Source: Nocardioides baculatus (lineage in GTDB: Bacteria > Actinomycetota > Actinomycetes > Propionibacteriales > Nocardioidaceae). Taken from it: a stretch of DNA of 64,000 nt. A program made the position numbers and the translations under genes. This document shows positions 1 to 8,037 of this stretch, in pieces (positions within the stretch are counted from its first letter, which is position 1; each line of letters opens with the position of its first letter). The notes under the pieces were generated by a model. It saw nothing but the letters and a program-made list of their open reading frames with translations. It made no database searches and was not told the origin of the DNA. The stretch lies in contig NZ_JAERSG010000004.1 of the NCBI RefSeq assembly GCF_016735675.1, positions 310,001 through 374,000 of the forward strand. Direction: 5' to 3'.

Positions 1-74
1 TCGGCAACGCCCACCACCACCTCACCCGGCTCGCGTCCCGGGTCACCGACCACGAGCTCGTCGAAGCAGTCTGA
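1..74 (+). CDS. C-terminal fragment of an unidentified protein
   Basis: An open frame enters from the left edge, shows 23 residues ending LVEAV and stops at a TGA whose last base is the A of the next gene's ATG. The 1-nt TGATG overlap suggests translational coupling with the acyl-CoA dehydrogenase, so the two genes probably share an operon. Too little of the protein is present to assign a family. A role in acyl-CoA metabolism is only a guess from the neighbour. Confidence 0.5.
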   Translation, partial: GNAHHHLTRLASRVTDHELVEAV

Positions 75-1225
75 TGGACCTCTCCCTGTCGGAGGAGCAG
101 CAGGCCTTCCGCGACCTCGCCCGCGACTTCCTCGAGCGCGAGGCCGTCCCCCACCGGATGCAGTGGGACCACGACGAGTCGGTCGACCTCGCGATCGTGC
201 CGAAGATGGCCGAGATCGGGTTCTTCGGCCTGACGATCCCCGAGGAGCACGGCGGGGTCGGCGGCGACTACGTGACCTACTCCCTCGCCATGGAGGAGCT
301 CGGCCGCGCCGACTCCGCGCTGCGCGGGATCGTGTCGGTCAGCAGCGGCCTGGTCGGCAAGTCGATCCTCTTCCACGGCACCGACGAGCAGAAGCAGGAG
401 TGGCTTCCGCAACTCGCCACCGCGACCAGGCTCGGCTGCTTCGGGCTCACCGAGCCCGGCACCGGGTCCGACGCCGGCAACCTCACCTCGCGGGCCGTCC
501 GCGACGGCTCCGACTGGGTGATCGACGGCCGCAAGCTCTTCATCACCAACGGCACCTGGGCCGATGTCGCGCTCGTCTTCGCCCGCACCAGCGACGACGG
601 CCCGCGCGGGGTGACGGCGTTCCTCGTTCCGACCGACTCCCCCGGCTTCGAGGCACGCGAGATCAAGCACAAGCTCGGGCTGCGCGGCCAGGCGACGGCC
701 GAGCTGTTCCTCGACGGCGTACGCGTGCCGGACAGCGCGCGCCTCGGCGAGGTCGGGCAGGGCTTCAAGATCGCGATGGGCACCCTCGACAAGGGCCGGC
801 TCGCGGTCGCCTCGGGGTGCGTCGGGATCGTCCAGGGCTGCCTCGAGGCGTCAGTGGCCTACGCCACGGAGCGCACGCAGTTCGGCAAGCCGATCGCGTC
901 GTTCCAGCTCGTCCAGGACCTGATCGCCGACATCTCGCTCGACGCCGACGCCGCGCGGCTTCTGGCGTGGCGGTGCGCCGACCTGATCGACCGCGGCGAG
1001 CCCTACGGCGTGGCCGCGTCCAAGGCCAAGCTCTTCGCCTCCGAGGCCGCGGTGCGGGCCGCCAACAACGCGATCCAGGTCCACGGCGGGTCGGGCTACG
1101 TCGACGACTTCCCGGTCGCGAAGTACCTCCGCGACGCCCGCGTGATGACGCTCTACGAGGGCACCTCGCAGATCCAGAAGCTGCTGATCGGCCGCGCCGA
1201 GACGGGGATCAGCGCCTTCGGCTGA
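74..1225 (+). CDS. acyl-CoA dehydrogenase
   Basis: A 383-residue FAD enzyme expected to oxidise an acyl-CoA thioester at the alpha-beta bond in the cytosol. The full family layout is visible: an N-terminal helical domain, the flavin-contact segment GLTEPGTGSDAG (about 123-134), the middle beta domain with FITNG, and a C-terminal domain with ERTQFGKPI and IQVHGGSGYV. The catalytic glutamate should be the one in LYEGTSQIQ near residue 360. Length is typical (380-400). The start overlaps the previous stop (TGATG). The substrate cannot be told from sequence; the glutaryl-CoA, isovaleryl-CoA and short-chain branches all share these motifs. A strong hairpin follows the stop. Confidence 0.93.
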   Translation: MDLSLSEEQQAFRDLARDFLEREAVPHRMQWDHDESVDLAIVPKMAEIGFFGLTIPEEHGGVGGDYVTYSLAMEELGRADSALRGIVSVSSGLVGKSILFHGTDEQKQEWLPQLATATRLGCFGLTEPGTGSDAGNLTSRAVRDGSDWVIDGRKLFITNGTWADVALVFARTSDDGPRGVTAFLVPTDSPGFEAREIKHKLGLRGQATAELFLDGVRVPDSARLGEVGQGFKIAMGTLDKGRLAVASGCVGIVQGCLEASVAYATERTQFGKPIASFQLVQDLIADISLDADAARLLAWRCADLIDRGEPYGVAASKAKLFASEAAVRAANNAIQVHGGSGYVDDFPVAKYLRDARVMTLYEGTSQIQKLLIGRAETGISAFG

Positions 1226-1247
1226 GCCACTCGTCGGCGCCGTCCTT

Positions 1248-1279
1248 GTCGGAGCCCCCGCCTGAGCGGGGACTCCGAC
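1248..1279 (+). terminator. hairpin after the acyl-CoA dehydrogenase
   Basis: Two 14-nt arms (1248-1261 and 1266-1279) pair with one mismatch around a CTGA loop, starting 22 nt after the stop. There is no U-tract, as is common for GC-rich actinobacterial terminators. Confidence 0.65.
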
Positions 1280-1283
1280 GACA

Positions 1284-1326
1284 GTGCGGTGGCTGTGACG
1301 CGCCAGCCGCACCACAGCCACCGCAC
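1284..1326. repeat. perfect 14-bp inverted repeat
   Basis: The arms 1284-1297 and 1313-1326 are exact reverse complements separated by 15 nt. The repeat sits between the terminator hairpin and the -10 box of the next gene, and its right arm covers where a -35 would lie. It could be a second terminator stem or an operator; the sequence does not decide. Confidence 0.55.
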
Positions 1327-1334
1327 AACGTCGT

Positions 1335-1340
1335 TAGAGT
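1335..1340 (+). promoter_or_regulatory. -10 box TAGAGT for a leaderless transcript
   Basis: TAGAGT fits TANNNT and is followed by 6 nt and then the ATG at 1347, so transcription would begin at or next to the start codon. No Shine-Dalgarno sequence is present and no clear -35 is seen. Confidence 0.5.
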
Positions 1341-1346
1341 CACGCC

Positions 1347-2585
1347 ATGCGCATGCCAGCGGGGGTGCCTCTGGTCCTCGGCCTCTGCGCGGCCGGGCTC
1401 ACGTTCACGATGGGGAGCGGGCACGAGCGTCCGGCGCCGGAGGCGGGGACGTACGCCGTGCCGGCGGAGCTGGCCGACTACTCCTACGTCACCGGCAGCG
1501 TCTCGTCGTCGCCTCCCGGTCCCGCGGTCGCGCTGTTCCAGCACGGCTTCGGCGTCGAGCTCATGGACTTCCCCCAGGCGGTCGTGCTCGGCGCGGGCGG
1601 CGACCGCTACCGCCGCGTCGACGAAGCCGAGGGACGCGCGGGCGCCGAGACCCAGGGCGACCCGGCGCCGATGCTGCTGTCGCCGGACGGGAGGTACGTC
1701 GCCGTCGGTGACCACGACATCGCCGACCCCGACGTGGCGGTCGTCGACCTGACCACCGGCGACACCACGACGTACGACCTCCCGCTGGGCCGCAGCGTCG
1801 TACCGGTCGCGTTCAACGCCGGGAGCGGATCGCTCGCGATGCTGCTGTCCGACGAGCCGACCAACCCCTACTCGGGTGGGCGGATCACCGGCACGGTCGG
1901 CGTCCTGGACCTGGCGCGCGGGCGCACGGCGACGATGAGGGTGGAGGACGCCACCGCAGTGGCCTTCTCCTCGACCGGCTCCATCGCCGTCGAGCACGTC
2001 GGGAGCGACGGATCCGGCATCACCGTCGTCGACTCCGCGGGCACCGTGGACGAGCTCACCCCGGACGGCGTGCTCGCCGGCCCGACGGCCTGGTCCCCCG
2101 ACGGCCGGCTGCTGGCGATCACCACCGTCGATGCGTCGGCGGCGATGCCCGGGGTGGACGACCCGGGCACCCCGACCGGGCTGGCGTTCGTCGACGTGTC
2201 GGGTGGGGACGCCGCGCCCGAGCCGCTCCCCCTCCCCGTGGCCGCCCCGGGCCGCGTGCTCGCCTGGAACGGCGACGACGAGGTCGTCATGCTGCTCGAC
2301 GACGAGACCTCGGACGCGGCCACGCTGTCGAGCGTGCCGCTCGACGGCTCGGAACCCCGCACGTTGATGCGGCTGGACGACCTCGGGTCCTACGGCGTCG
2401 GGCGGTTCCAGCTGGCCGCAGACGCCGGAGGCCGGCTGGAGGTGGTCGATCCCGGTGGTGTCGACCGGGGTCCCTGGCCGTGGCCGCTGCGCATCGGCGC
2501 AGCGGTGGTCGCCGGACTGGTGGCGTGGTTCGTCCTCTGGCTGGTCCTGCGGACGACCCGACGCGTCGTCGGGCGCCGGACCTAG
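1347..2585 (+). CDS. membrane-anchored beta-propeller-like protein
   Basis: A 412-residue protein of unknown function. It has a hydrophobic N-terminal segment (about 5-22, GVPLVLGLCAAGLTFTMG), then about 350 residues of short beta-rich repeats such as LLSPDGRYVAVGD and AWSPDGRLLAITT. These resemble TolB/WD40-type blades. A transmembrane helix (about 380-402) and a short Arg-rich tail close the protein. A soluble propeller outside the membrane with a C-terminal anchor is the simplest topology. No catalytic motif is seen. The stop codon shares the palindrome CTAG with the stop of the convergent gene. Confidence 0.6.
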   Translation: MRMPAGVPLVLGLCAAGLTFTMGSGHERPAPEAGTYAVPAELADYSYVTGSVSSSPPGPAVALFQHGFGVELMDFPQAVVLGAGGDRYRRVDEAEGRAGAETQGDPAPMLLSPDGRYVAVGDHDIADPDVAVVDLTTGDTTTYDLPLGRSVVPVAFNAGSGSLAMLLSDEPTNPYSGGRITGTVGVLDLARGRTATMRVEDATAVAFSSTGSIAVEHVGSDGSGITVVDSAGTVDELTPDGVLAGPTAWSPDGRLLAITTVDASAAMPGVDDPGTPTGLAFVDVSGGDAAPEPLPLPVAAPGRVLAWNGDDEVVMLLDDETSDAATLSSVPLDGSEPRTLMRLDDLGSYGVGRFQLAADAGGRLEVVDPGGVDRGPWPWPLRIGAAVVAGLVAWFVLWLVLRTTRRVVGRRT

Positions 2586-3328
2586 GGCGTCGGACCCGCG
2601 GCGACCAGACGTCGTACGGCATCCAGGTCGAGGTCGTAGGGACCGACGCGGGTCAGCACCCACGAGGCGCCTCGGTCGAGCCAGGGTGCGGGGTCCTGCC
2701 CCGGCTGGAGGTCGACGACCACGTCGAAGCCCGTCGCCGGCTCGTGGGTCGCGAGGTCACCGAGCACCCGGTCGAGGTCGTCGGGGCCGTCGAGCCCGAT
2801 GACGAAGAAGCCGTCGTAGCGGGCCGCCCGGCGCAACGGCGCCCGGTTGGGGAACCGGCCGGCCATCCAGATCGGCACCCGCGGGGCCGGCTGGAACCCG
2901 CCACCGAGGTAGCCGGTCAGGGCCTCGAGCCCGTCGTCGAGCAGGCGGGCGCGCGCCTTCGGGTCGGCCTCGTCGCCGTAGTCGCTGAACTCGCCGACCC
3001 AGTCGTCGCCCAGGCCGAGCCCGAGCACGAACCGCTCCCCCGACAGCACCGCCAGGCTCGCCGCCTGCCGCGCGAGCACCTGCGGTCGTCGTCGGGCCAG
3101 CGGCGTCACCATCGGCCCGAAGACCATCCGCTCGGTCCGCATCGCGACGGCCGCGCAGCAGGTCCAGACGTCCGCGATCTCCGCCACCCGGTCGCCGTAC
3201 TGGAGGTGGTCCCACACGAAGAACCCCTCCCACCCGGCCGTCTCGGCCTCGGCGGCGAGGTCGCCCACCACCCGTGGGTCGGCCAGGGCGTCGAAGGGGG
3301 CGAGGAAGAGTCCACGGCGAGCGGTCAT
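2582..3328 (-). CDS. LLM class flavin-dependent oxidoreductase
   Basis: A 248-residue luciferase-like (TIM-barrel) oxidoreductase. Family features include GLFLAPFDALADPRVVGDLA at the start, FFVWDHLQYGDRV, the segment TERMVFGPMVTPLARRRPQVLARQ (split across about 70-95) and GLGLGDDW. Such enzymes use FMNH2 or F420, and the cofactor cannot be assigned here. The chain is shorter than the usual 280-350. A CATGAT box lies 6 nt before the ATG with no Shine-Dalgarno, suggesting a leaderless mRNA. The stop overlaps the convergent gene's stop inside CTAG. Confidence 0.85.
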   Translation of the reverse strand: MTARRGLFLAPFDALADPRVVGDLAAEAETAGWEGFFVWDHLQYGDRVAEIADVWTCCAAVAMRTERMVFGPMVTPLARRRPQVLARQAASLAVLSGERFVLGLGLGDDWVGEFSDYGDEADPKARARLLDDGLEALTGYLGGGFQPAPRVPIWMAGRFPNRAPLRRAARYDGFFVIGLDGPDDLDRVLGDLATHEPATGFDVVVDLQPGQDPAPWLDRGASWVLTRVGPYDLDLDAVRRLVAAGPTP

Positions 3329-3353
3329 GCCTCGATCATGCCGCCTGGAATCA

Positions 3354-3401
3354 GGACGTCATACGGACGGGGCAAACGGTTGCCCTGTCCGTATGACGTC
3401 C
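3354..3401 (-). terminator. 22-bp stem hairpin terminator
   Basis: Arms 3354-3375 and 3380-3401 pair over 22 bp with one G/A difference around a 4-nt loop. The hairpin begins 26 nt after the stop of the secreted-protein gene read leftwards, so it should end that transcript before the LLM gene. No U-tract follows. Confidence 0.75.
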
Positions 3402-3426
3402 CGTCGGCCCGTGTCGTGCCTAGGGG

Positions 3427-3939
3427 TCAGAAGTTGATCCGAGTACCTGCGATGACGAGGTTGCGGTAGGTCGTCTGACCGTTGTCCCGGTCGTGGATCA
3501 TGGCGAACGCCGTGACGGTGCCGCTCTTCTGGATCGTGTAGGTGACCGAACCTCCGGTGCCGTCCGCGTTCATCGTGCACGCGCCCGCGTCGAACGTGTT
3601 CTCGCCCGCGGAGTTGTTGTCGTCGAGCTGGAGGTAGACCCGGGGCGCGCCGCCGCCGCAGGTGCCGACGAAGTCGAAGGTGACGGTGTCGCCGGCAACG
3701 ACGGAGATGTCGGTGTAGCAGTAGAAGTTGTTCCCCGCCGTGCTCGTGTCGCCGATGACGGTGACCGTGTCGGTCTTCTTGTTGACCTGGACGTCGTTGG
3801 GGTCGCTGGATCCGCACGACTTCGCGTTGACGCCGTTGCTGGAGGCCTTCGGAGCGGCCTGGGCGGGCGAGTCGACGACTGCGAGGCCGAGGACGATGAC
3901 GACTGTCGTGGCGAGACATGCGGTAGCGCGCTTGATCAT
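3427..3939 (-). CDS. small secreted protein of unknown function
   Basis: A 170-residue protein with a clear Sec signal peptide: basic MIKR, a hydrophobic stretch ATTVVIVLGLAV and a likely cleavage after AQA (about residue 28). The mature part is rich in Gly, Thr, Asn and Asp with four Cys residues (in SCGSS, FYCYT, GTCGG and GACTM) that could form two disulfides. Beta-rich stretches such as GDTVTFDFVGTCGG suggest a small beta-sandwich. I recognise no family. An AGGAG Shine-Dalgarno sits about 7 nt before the ATG. It is probably monocistronic, with a strong terminator behind it. Confidence 0.7.
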   Translation of the reverse strand: MIKRATACLATTVVIVLGLAVVDSPAQAAPKASSNGVNAKSCGSSDPNDVQVNKKTDTVTVIGDTSTAGNNFYCYTDISVVAGDTVTFDFVGTCGGGAPRVYLQLDDNNSAGENTFDAGACTMNADGTGGSVTYTIQKSGTVTAFAMIHDRDNGQTTYRNLVIAGTRINF

Positions 3940-3961
3940 GCGGATCTCCTGGAGGTGACGC

Positions 3962-3976
3962 CGGTCACACTGACCG
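3962..3976 (-). promoter_or_regulatory. palindrome upstream of the secreted-protein gene
   Basis: CGGTCA-CAC-TGACCG has perfect 6-bp arms and lies 23-37 nt before the ATG on the minus strand. It is a candidate operator. No regulator gene is adjacent. Confidence 0.35.
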
Positions 3977-4050
3977 TTCGGTCCCCTGAAGGTAAGTGGC
4001 TCGTCGCTGTCGACACAGGCGCTCAGATCGCAGAAGGTCCGCCGTCTCCG

Positions 4051-4563
4051 TCAAGAGACACCTGACACACGGGGGTCCGTCCGACGGTCTCTGCCAGAAC
4101 GCCGCATCCGCCGCTCGCGGAGCGCGTCGACGGGCCAGTCCTCCGGCACCCCGAGGTCGACGAAGCCTGCCTTCTCGTAGGCCGTGATCGCGCGGGCGTT
4201 GTCGTCGCGCACCATCAGGAACGTGTCGTGGCCCTGCGTGGACGCCCAGTCCGCGACCGAGGAGATGAGGCGTCCCGCGAGGCCGGTGCCGCGGTGGTCG
4301 GGAGCCACCCACATCGAGATCAGCTCCACGTGGTCGTCGGACTGCGCACCCGAGACGACGCCCACGCCGCGGCCGTCACTCGTCGCGACGATCGTGAAGG
4401 GCACGTCGGTCAGCCGCGAGCGCCAGCGCTGCTCGGACGCGTCCACCCAGTCGGCGTGGAGCGCCCCGAAGGCGCCGGGCGCGTCGGCGAGCGAGGCCAG
4501 GCGCACGTCGCGGAAGGTCTCCCACTCGTCGGGACCGACGCGGACCAGCTCGGGCGCGGACAT
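4051..4563 (-). CDS. GNAT family N-acetyltransferase
   Basis: A 170-residue single-domain GNAT protein expected to transfer acetyl from acetyl-CoA to an amine. The acetyl-CoA loop is visible as VAPDHRGTGLAGRLISS (motif A, R/Q-x-x-G-x-G/A), followed by the helix ending VADWA. The NARAITAYEKAGF segment, where the invariant Tyr acts, follows. The start at 4563 is set by the ATGA overlap with the upstream gene's stop; longer readings run into that gene. It is the third cistron after the ABC-F ATPase and the tandem GNAT. The substrate is unknown. Confidence 0.87.
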   Translation of the reverse strand: MSAPELVRVGPDEWETFRDVRLASLADAPGAFGALHADWVDASEQRWRSRLTDVPFTIVATSDGRGVGVVSGAQSDDHVELISMWVAPDHRGTGLAGRLISSVADWASTQGHDTFLMVRDDNARAITAYEKAGFVDLGVPEDWPVDALRERRMRRSGRDRRTDPRVSGVS

Positions 4564-5582
4564 CACGACACCTTCTTCTGGAAGTCGCCCAGCCAGGCGA
4601 CGGGGCGGAAGCCGAGGGCCTCGTTGACCGCGATCATGTGGGAGTTCACCTCGGCGTTGTAGGTCGTCAGCCGCAGCACGTCGGGACGCTCGCGCTGCAG
4701 CAGCCGGAGGTTGGCGGCCTTCACCGCCACGCCGAGCCGGTGGCCGCGGTGCTCGCGGAGGACGAGCGTCCCCCACTGGTAGGCGCGGCCCGGGTCGTGG
4801 ACGGTGGTCGCGAGGTCGGAGTAGGCCACGACGTCGCCGTCCGGCGACAGCGCGACGGTGTTGTACTTCGTGCGGCCCTGCCGGGCCAGCGTGGCCTCCC
4901 GCTCGCGCACGGCGCCGAGGTCGACCGCCTCCGGCTCGAGCTCGAGGTCGCCGGTCGGTGCCTCGGTCGCGAGAGCGGAGGTCAGCTCGGCCCACCCCTG
5001 CAGGAGCTCGTCGGGCACCGGGCCCGACCAGGACCTGAGCTCGTAGCCCTCGTGCGCGAGCGCCGCCTCGTCGGCGAGCCGCGCCAGCACGGCCTCGTCG
5101 ACCGGCAGCGCGAGCTCGCGCTGCACCTCGGTGAGTGCCAGGGAGTAGCCGTGCGCCGCGGCGAAGAGCGGCCCCGCCGCACCGTCACCCAGCGGGCCGT
5201 GGTCCCACCGCCACCCGACGAGCCCCGTGAGCACGGTGCGTCCGCGCCGCCGCGCCTCGTCCTCGAGGCGTGCGAGCAGGGCCGCGCCGACCCCTCCCCG
5301 CTGGTGGTCGGGGTCGACGTGGACGTCGAGCTCGGCGAGCTCGAGGTTGTCGAGGAGCGGCGTACGCAGGAAGCCGGCGCCGACGGTGACGCCGTCCTCG
5401 ACGGCCGACCAGCCTCCCGACCAGGCGGTCGACCCGCCGTGCTGCATCACCGCCCGCAGCTCCTCGAGCATCCACGGTGTCGCCGCGTCGCCGAGCGCGG
5501 CCTGCGCGCGGAGGTAGGCGCGGTGCCACGCCTCGAAGGCGACGGAGTCGAACGCATCGAGGTCGACGATCTCCCGACTCAT
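4563..5582 (-). CDS. tandem-domain GNAT acetyltransferase
   Basis: A 339-residue protein with two GNAT-like halves. The first has DHQRGGVGAALLARLEDEARRRG (motif A, split over about 95-117). The second has REHRGHRLGVAVKAANLRLLQ and ends with VNSHMIAVNEALGFRPV, the usual C-terminal GNAT element. The start MSREIV is chosen because its ATG overlaps the TGA of the ABC-F gene (ATGA); the longer in-frame reading lies inside that gene. Double-GNAT proteins of this size are common in actinobacteria, and one half often only supports the fold. The substrate is unknown. Confidence 0.82.
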   Translation of the reverse strand: MSREIVDLDAFDSVAFEAWHRAYLRAQAALGDAATPWMLEELRAVMQHGGSTAWSGGWSAVEDGVTVGAGFLRTPLLDNLELAELDVHVDPDHQRGGVGAALLARLEDEARRRGRTVLTGLVGWRWDHGPLGDGAAGPLFAAAHGYSLALTEVQRELALPVDEAVLARLADEAALAHEGYELRSWSGPVPDELLQGWAELTSALATEAPTGDLELEPEAVDLGAVREREATLARQGRTKYNTVALSPDGDVVAYSDLATTVHDPGRAYQWGTLVLREHRGHRLGVAVKAANLRLLQRERPDVLRLTTYNAEVNSHMIAVNEALGFRPVAWLGDFQKKVS

Positions 5583-7261
5583 CGGGCCCGGACCACTCGG
5601 CCCTCGTCCCACACGGGTCCGTCCGACTCGTAGACCTCGCCGTCGGCGCCGTAGACCAGGAACCGGTCGAAGCCGCGGGCGAACCAGCGGTCGTGGGTGA
5701 CCGCGAGCACCGTGCCCTCGAACGCCTCGAGCCCGGCCTCCAGCGCCTCGGCGGACTGCACGTCGAGGTTGTCGGTCGGCTCGTCGAGGAGCAGCAGCGT
5801 CGCGCCGGACAGCTCCAGCAGCAGGATCTGGAACCGCGCCTGCTGGCCGCCGCTCAGCGACTCGAACTTCTGCTCGCCGGCGTGCGCGAGCTCGTAGCGG
5901 TCGAGCACCCGGCTCGCCGCCTCGCGCCCCATGCCGTCGCGGTGGTCGTCCCCGCGGTGCAGGATCTCCAGCAGGGTCCGGCCGCGGAGCTCGGGGTGCT
6001 CGTGGGTCTGGACGAACCAGCCGGGCCGCACGCGTGCGCCGAGCTTGGCCTTGCCGGTGTGCGGCACCGCCTTCGGAGGGGTGTCACCGACCGGCTGGTG
6101 CTCGATGTCGGGGTCGCTGCCGCCGGCCGCGAGGAGCCGCAGGAAGTGCGACTTGCCGGACCCGTTGGAGCCGAGGACGGCCACGCGCTCGCCGTACCAG
6201 ACCTCGAGGTCGAAGGGCTTCATCAGCCCGCTCAGCTCGAGGTCGGTGCAGACGACGGCGCGCTTGCCCGTACGACCGCCCTTGAGCCGCATCGTGACCT
6301 GCTGGTCGCGCGGCTGCTCGACGGGCGGGCCGACCTCCTCGAACTTGCGGAGGCGGGTCTGCGCGGCCTTGTACTGCGAGGCTAGGCCGTCGTTGTACTC
6401 CGCCTTGATCTTGTAGCGCAGGACCAGCGCCTTGAGCTTCGCGTGCTCCTCGTCCCAGCGGCGTCGCATCTCCTCGAAGCGCTCGAACCGGTCGGCGCGG
6501 GCGTCGTGATAGCTCGCGAAGCCGCCCGCGTGGGTCCACACGAAGTTGCCCGCGCTGCCGAGCTCGACGGTCACGATGCGCGTCGCGGTGTTGTCGAGCA
6601 GCTCGCGGTCGTGGCTGATGAAGAGGATCGTCTTGGCCGACTCGCGGATCCGGCCCTCGAGCCAGATCTTGCCGGGGACGTCGAGGTAGTTGTCCGGCTC
6701 GTCGAGGAGCAGCACCTGGTCGGGCCCGCGCAGGAGGTACTCGAGCACGAGCCGCTTCTGCTCGCCGCCCGACAGCGTGCTGAGCGGCCGGTGCCGGGCG
6801 CGGTCGAAGGGAAGCCCCATCGACGCGGTCGTGCACACGTCCCACGTGACCTCGACGTCGTACCCGCCGGCGTCGGCGTAGTCGGACAGCGCGGAGGCGT
6901 AGGCCATCTGGGTGCGCTCGTCGTCGGTGTCCATCAGCTCGAGCTCGACGGCGTCGACGGCCGCGGCGGCCTCCCGCACCCGCGGCGGCGCGACGCTGAG
7001 CAGCAGGTCGTGGACCGTCTCGTCGCCACCGCCGTGGCCGACGAACTGCCGCATCACGCCGAGGCCGCCGGAGCGGGTCACGACGCCGGCGTGCGGCGCG
7101 AGGTCGCCGGTGATGATGCGCAGGAGCGTGGTCTTGCCGGCCCCGTTGGCGCCGACGAGGGCGACCTTCTGGCCGTCGCCGACGCGGAAGCTCACGTCGT
7201 CGAGCAGCACCCGCCCGTCCGGCAGCTCGTAACGCACTCCGGCGACATCCACGTGACCCAC
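5579..7261 (-). CDS. ABC-F family ATPase
   Basis: A 560-residue protein with two ATPase domains and no membrane helices, as in ribosome-acting ABC-F factors. Domain 1 has Walker A GANGAGKT (about 37-44), signature LSGGEQKR and Walker B LLLDEPDNYLD. Domain 2 has GSNGSGKS, LSGGQQAR and LLLDEPTDNLD. Between them lies a charged linker (about 245-330) rich in Arg/Lys/Glu, matching the P-site interaction arm. The first Walker B is followed by DNYLD rather than the usual TNHLD. The start is GTG; a GACAAT box 8 nt upstream and no Shine-Dalgarno suggest a leaderless mRNA. It heads a three-gene unit with two GNAT genes. It may act as a translation factor or a resistance factor. Confidence 0.9.
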   Translation of the reverse strand: MGHVDVAGVRYELPDGRVLLDDVSFRVGDGQKVALVGANGAGKTTLLRIITGDLAPHAGVVTRSGGLGVMRQFVGHGGGDETVHDLLLSVAPPRVREAAAAVDAVELELMDTDDERTQMAYASALSDYADAGGYDVEVTWDVCTTASMGLPFDRARHRPLSTLSGGEQKRLVLEYLLRGPDQVLLLDEPDNYLDVPGKIWLEGRIRESAKTILFISHDRELLDNTATRIVTVELGSAGNFVWTHAGGFASYHDARADRFERFEEMRRRWDEEHAKLKALVLRYKIKAEYNDGLASQYKAAQTRLRKFEEVGPPVEQPRDQQVTMRLKGGRTGKRAVVCTDLELSGLMKPFDLEVWYGERVAVLGSNGSGKSHFLRLLAAGGSDPDIEHQPVGDTPPKAVPHTGKAKLGARVRPGWFVQTHEHPELRGRTLLEILHRGDDHRDGMGREAASRVLDRYELAHAGEQKFESLSGGQQARFQILLLELSGATLLLLDEPTDNLDVQSAEALEAGLEAFEGTVLAVTHDRWFARGFDRFLVYGADGEVYESDGPVWDEGRVVRAR

Positions 7262-7325
7262 GAGAGAGGATTGTCCACTGCCGCCGACGGGGGCGTCACC
7301 TCAATTGCGCGCCGACCGCGCTGGC

Positions 7326-7331
7326 TAGGGT
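7326..7331 (+). promoter_or_regulatory. -10 box TAGGGT for a leaderless transcript
   Basis: TAGGGT is followed by 6 nt and the ATG at 7338. An AATTGC hexamer lies 17 nt further upstream as a weak -35. No Shine-Dalgarno is present. Confidence 0.55.
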
Positions 7332-7337
7332 CGGACC

Positions 7338-7991
7338 ATGACTCCGCGCCAGGCGATCCCCGAGCCCGGCGACGCCACGACCTCCGCCAACCAGCGCACG
7401 GTCGGCTCCTACGAGCGCATCGCCCGGGACTACGCCGACGACACCGCACCCGGTCCCGACGGCCCCGGCGACTTCAGCGGCGAGTCGCTGCGGCTCCTGG
7501 CCGCCGAGATCCCCGCCGGCGGCACGGCGCTCGAGGTGGGCTCCGGGCCCGGGTGGGACGCCGACTTCCTCGAGACGCAGGGCGTCACCGTCCGCCGGAC
7601 CGACGTCACCCAGGCGTTCATCGACCTCCAGGCCGCACGGGGCAAGGTGGTCGAGCGGCTCGACGTCACCACCGACGACCTCGGTGGTCCGTACGACGCC
7701 GTGCTGGCGCTGGCCGTGCTCCAGCACGTCGAGCGCGAGCAGCTGCCCGCCCTGCTGGGTCGGGTCGCGCGAGCCCTGCGGCCCGGCGGCGCGTTCCTGT
7801 TCTCCGTCCGCGTGGGCGACGGCGAGCAGTGGGAGGTCGGCGACTCCGGCAACCCCTACTTCACCGTCCTGTGGCGCGAGCCGGACCTCTGCGACCTGCT
7901 CGAGGACGTCGGCCTCGGCCTCGAGTGGCGCCACGCCGCGGAGGACTCCGAGGAGAGCCACTGGCTGACGTTCCTCACCCGCCGCCGCTGA
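7338..7991 (+). CDS. class I SAM-dependent methyltransferase
   Basis: A 217-residue methyltransferase with a Rossmann fold. Motif I is ALEVGSGPGWDADFL (about 62-76), the acidic residue after strand 2 is in RTDVTQ, and the catalytic-face strand is YDAVLALAVLQHVE. RPGGAFLFSVR marks strand 5. The N-terminal part (SYERIARDYADDT) matches ubiquinone/biotin-type methyltransferases. The acceptor cannot be deduced. The ATG follows a TAGGGT box by 6 nt, so a leaderless mRNA is likely. It is divergent from the ABC-F gene. Confidence 0.87.
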   Translation: MTPRQAIPEPGDATTSANQRTVGSYERIARDYADDTAPGPDGPGDFSGESLRLLAAEIPAGGTALEVGSGPGWDADFLETQGVTVRRTDVTQAFIDLQAARGKVVERLDVTTDDLGGPYDAVLALAVLQHVEREQLPALLGRVARALRPGGAFLFSVRVGDGEQWEVGDSGNPYFTVLWREPDLCDLLEDVGLGLEWRHAAEDSEESHWLTFLTRRR

Positions 7992-8024
7992 GACCGGAGC
8001 GCGACAACTGGTCTAGTCCATGCC

Positions 8025-8030
8025 TAGGGT
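8025..8030 (+). promoter_or_regulatory. promoter GCGACA-N18-TAGGGT
   Basis: A GCGACA hexamer (8001-8006, four of six matches to TTGACA) stands 18 nt before TAGGGT. Seven nt then lead to the ATG at 8038. This geometry selects the 8038 start over the ATG at 8020, which lies upstream of the -10 box. Confidence 0.55.
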
Positions 8031-8037
8031 GACGGGC

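Noticed and set aside
5579-5612. Longer start for the tandem GNAT protein (Met at 5612)
   Set aside because: It would overlap the ABC-F gene by more than 30 nt. The ATG at 5582 makes the standard ATGA overlap.
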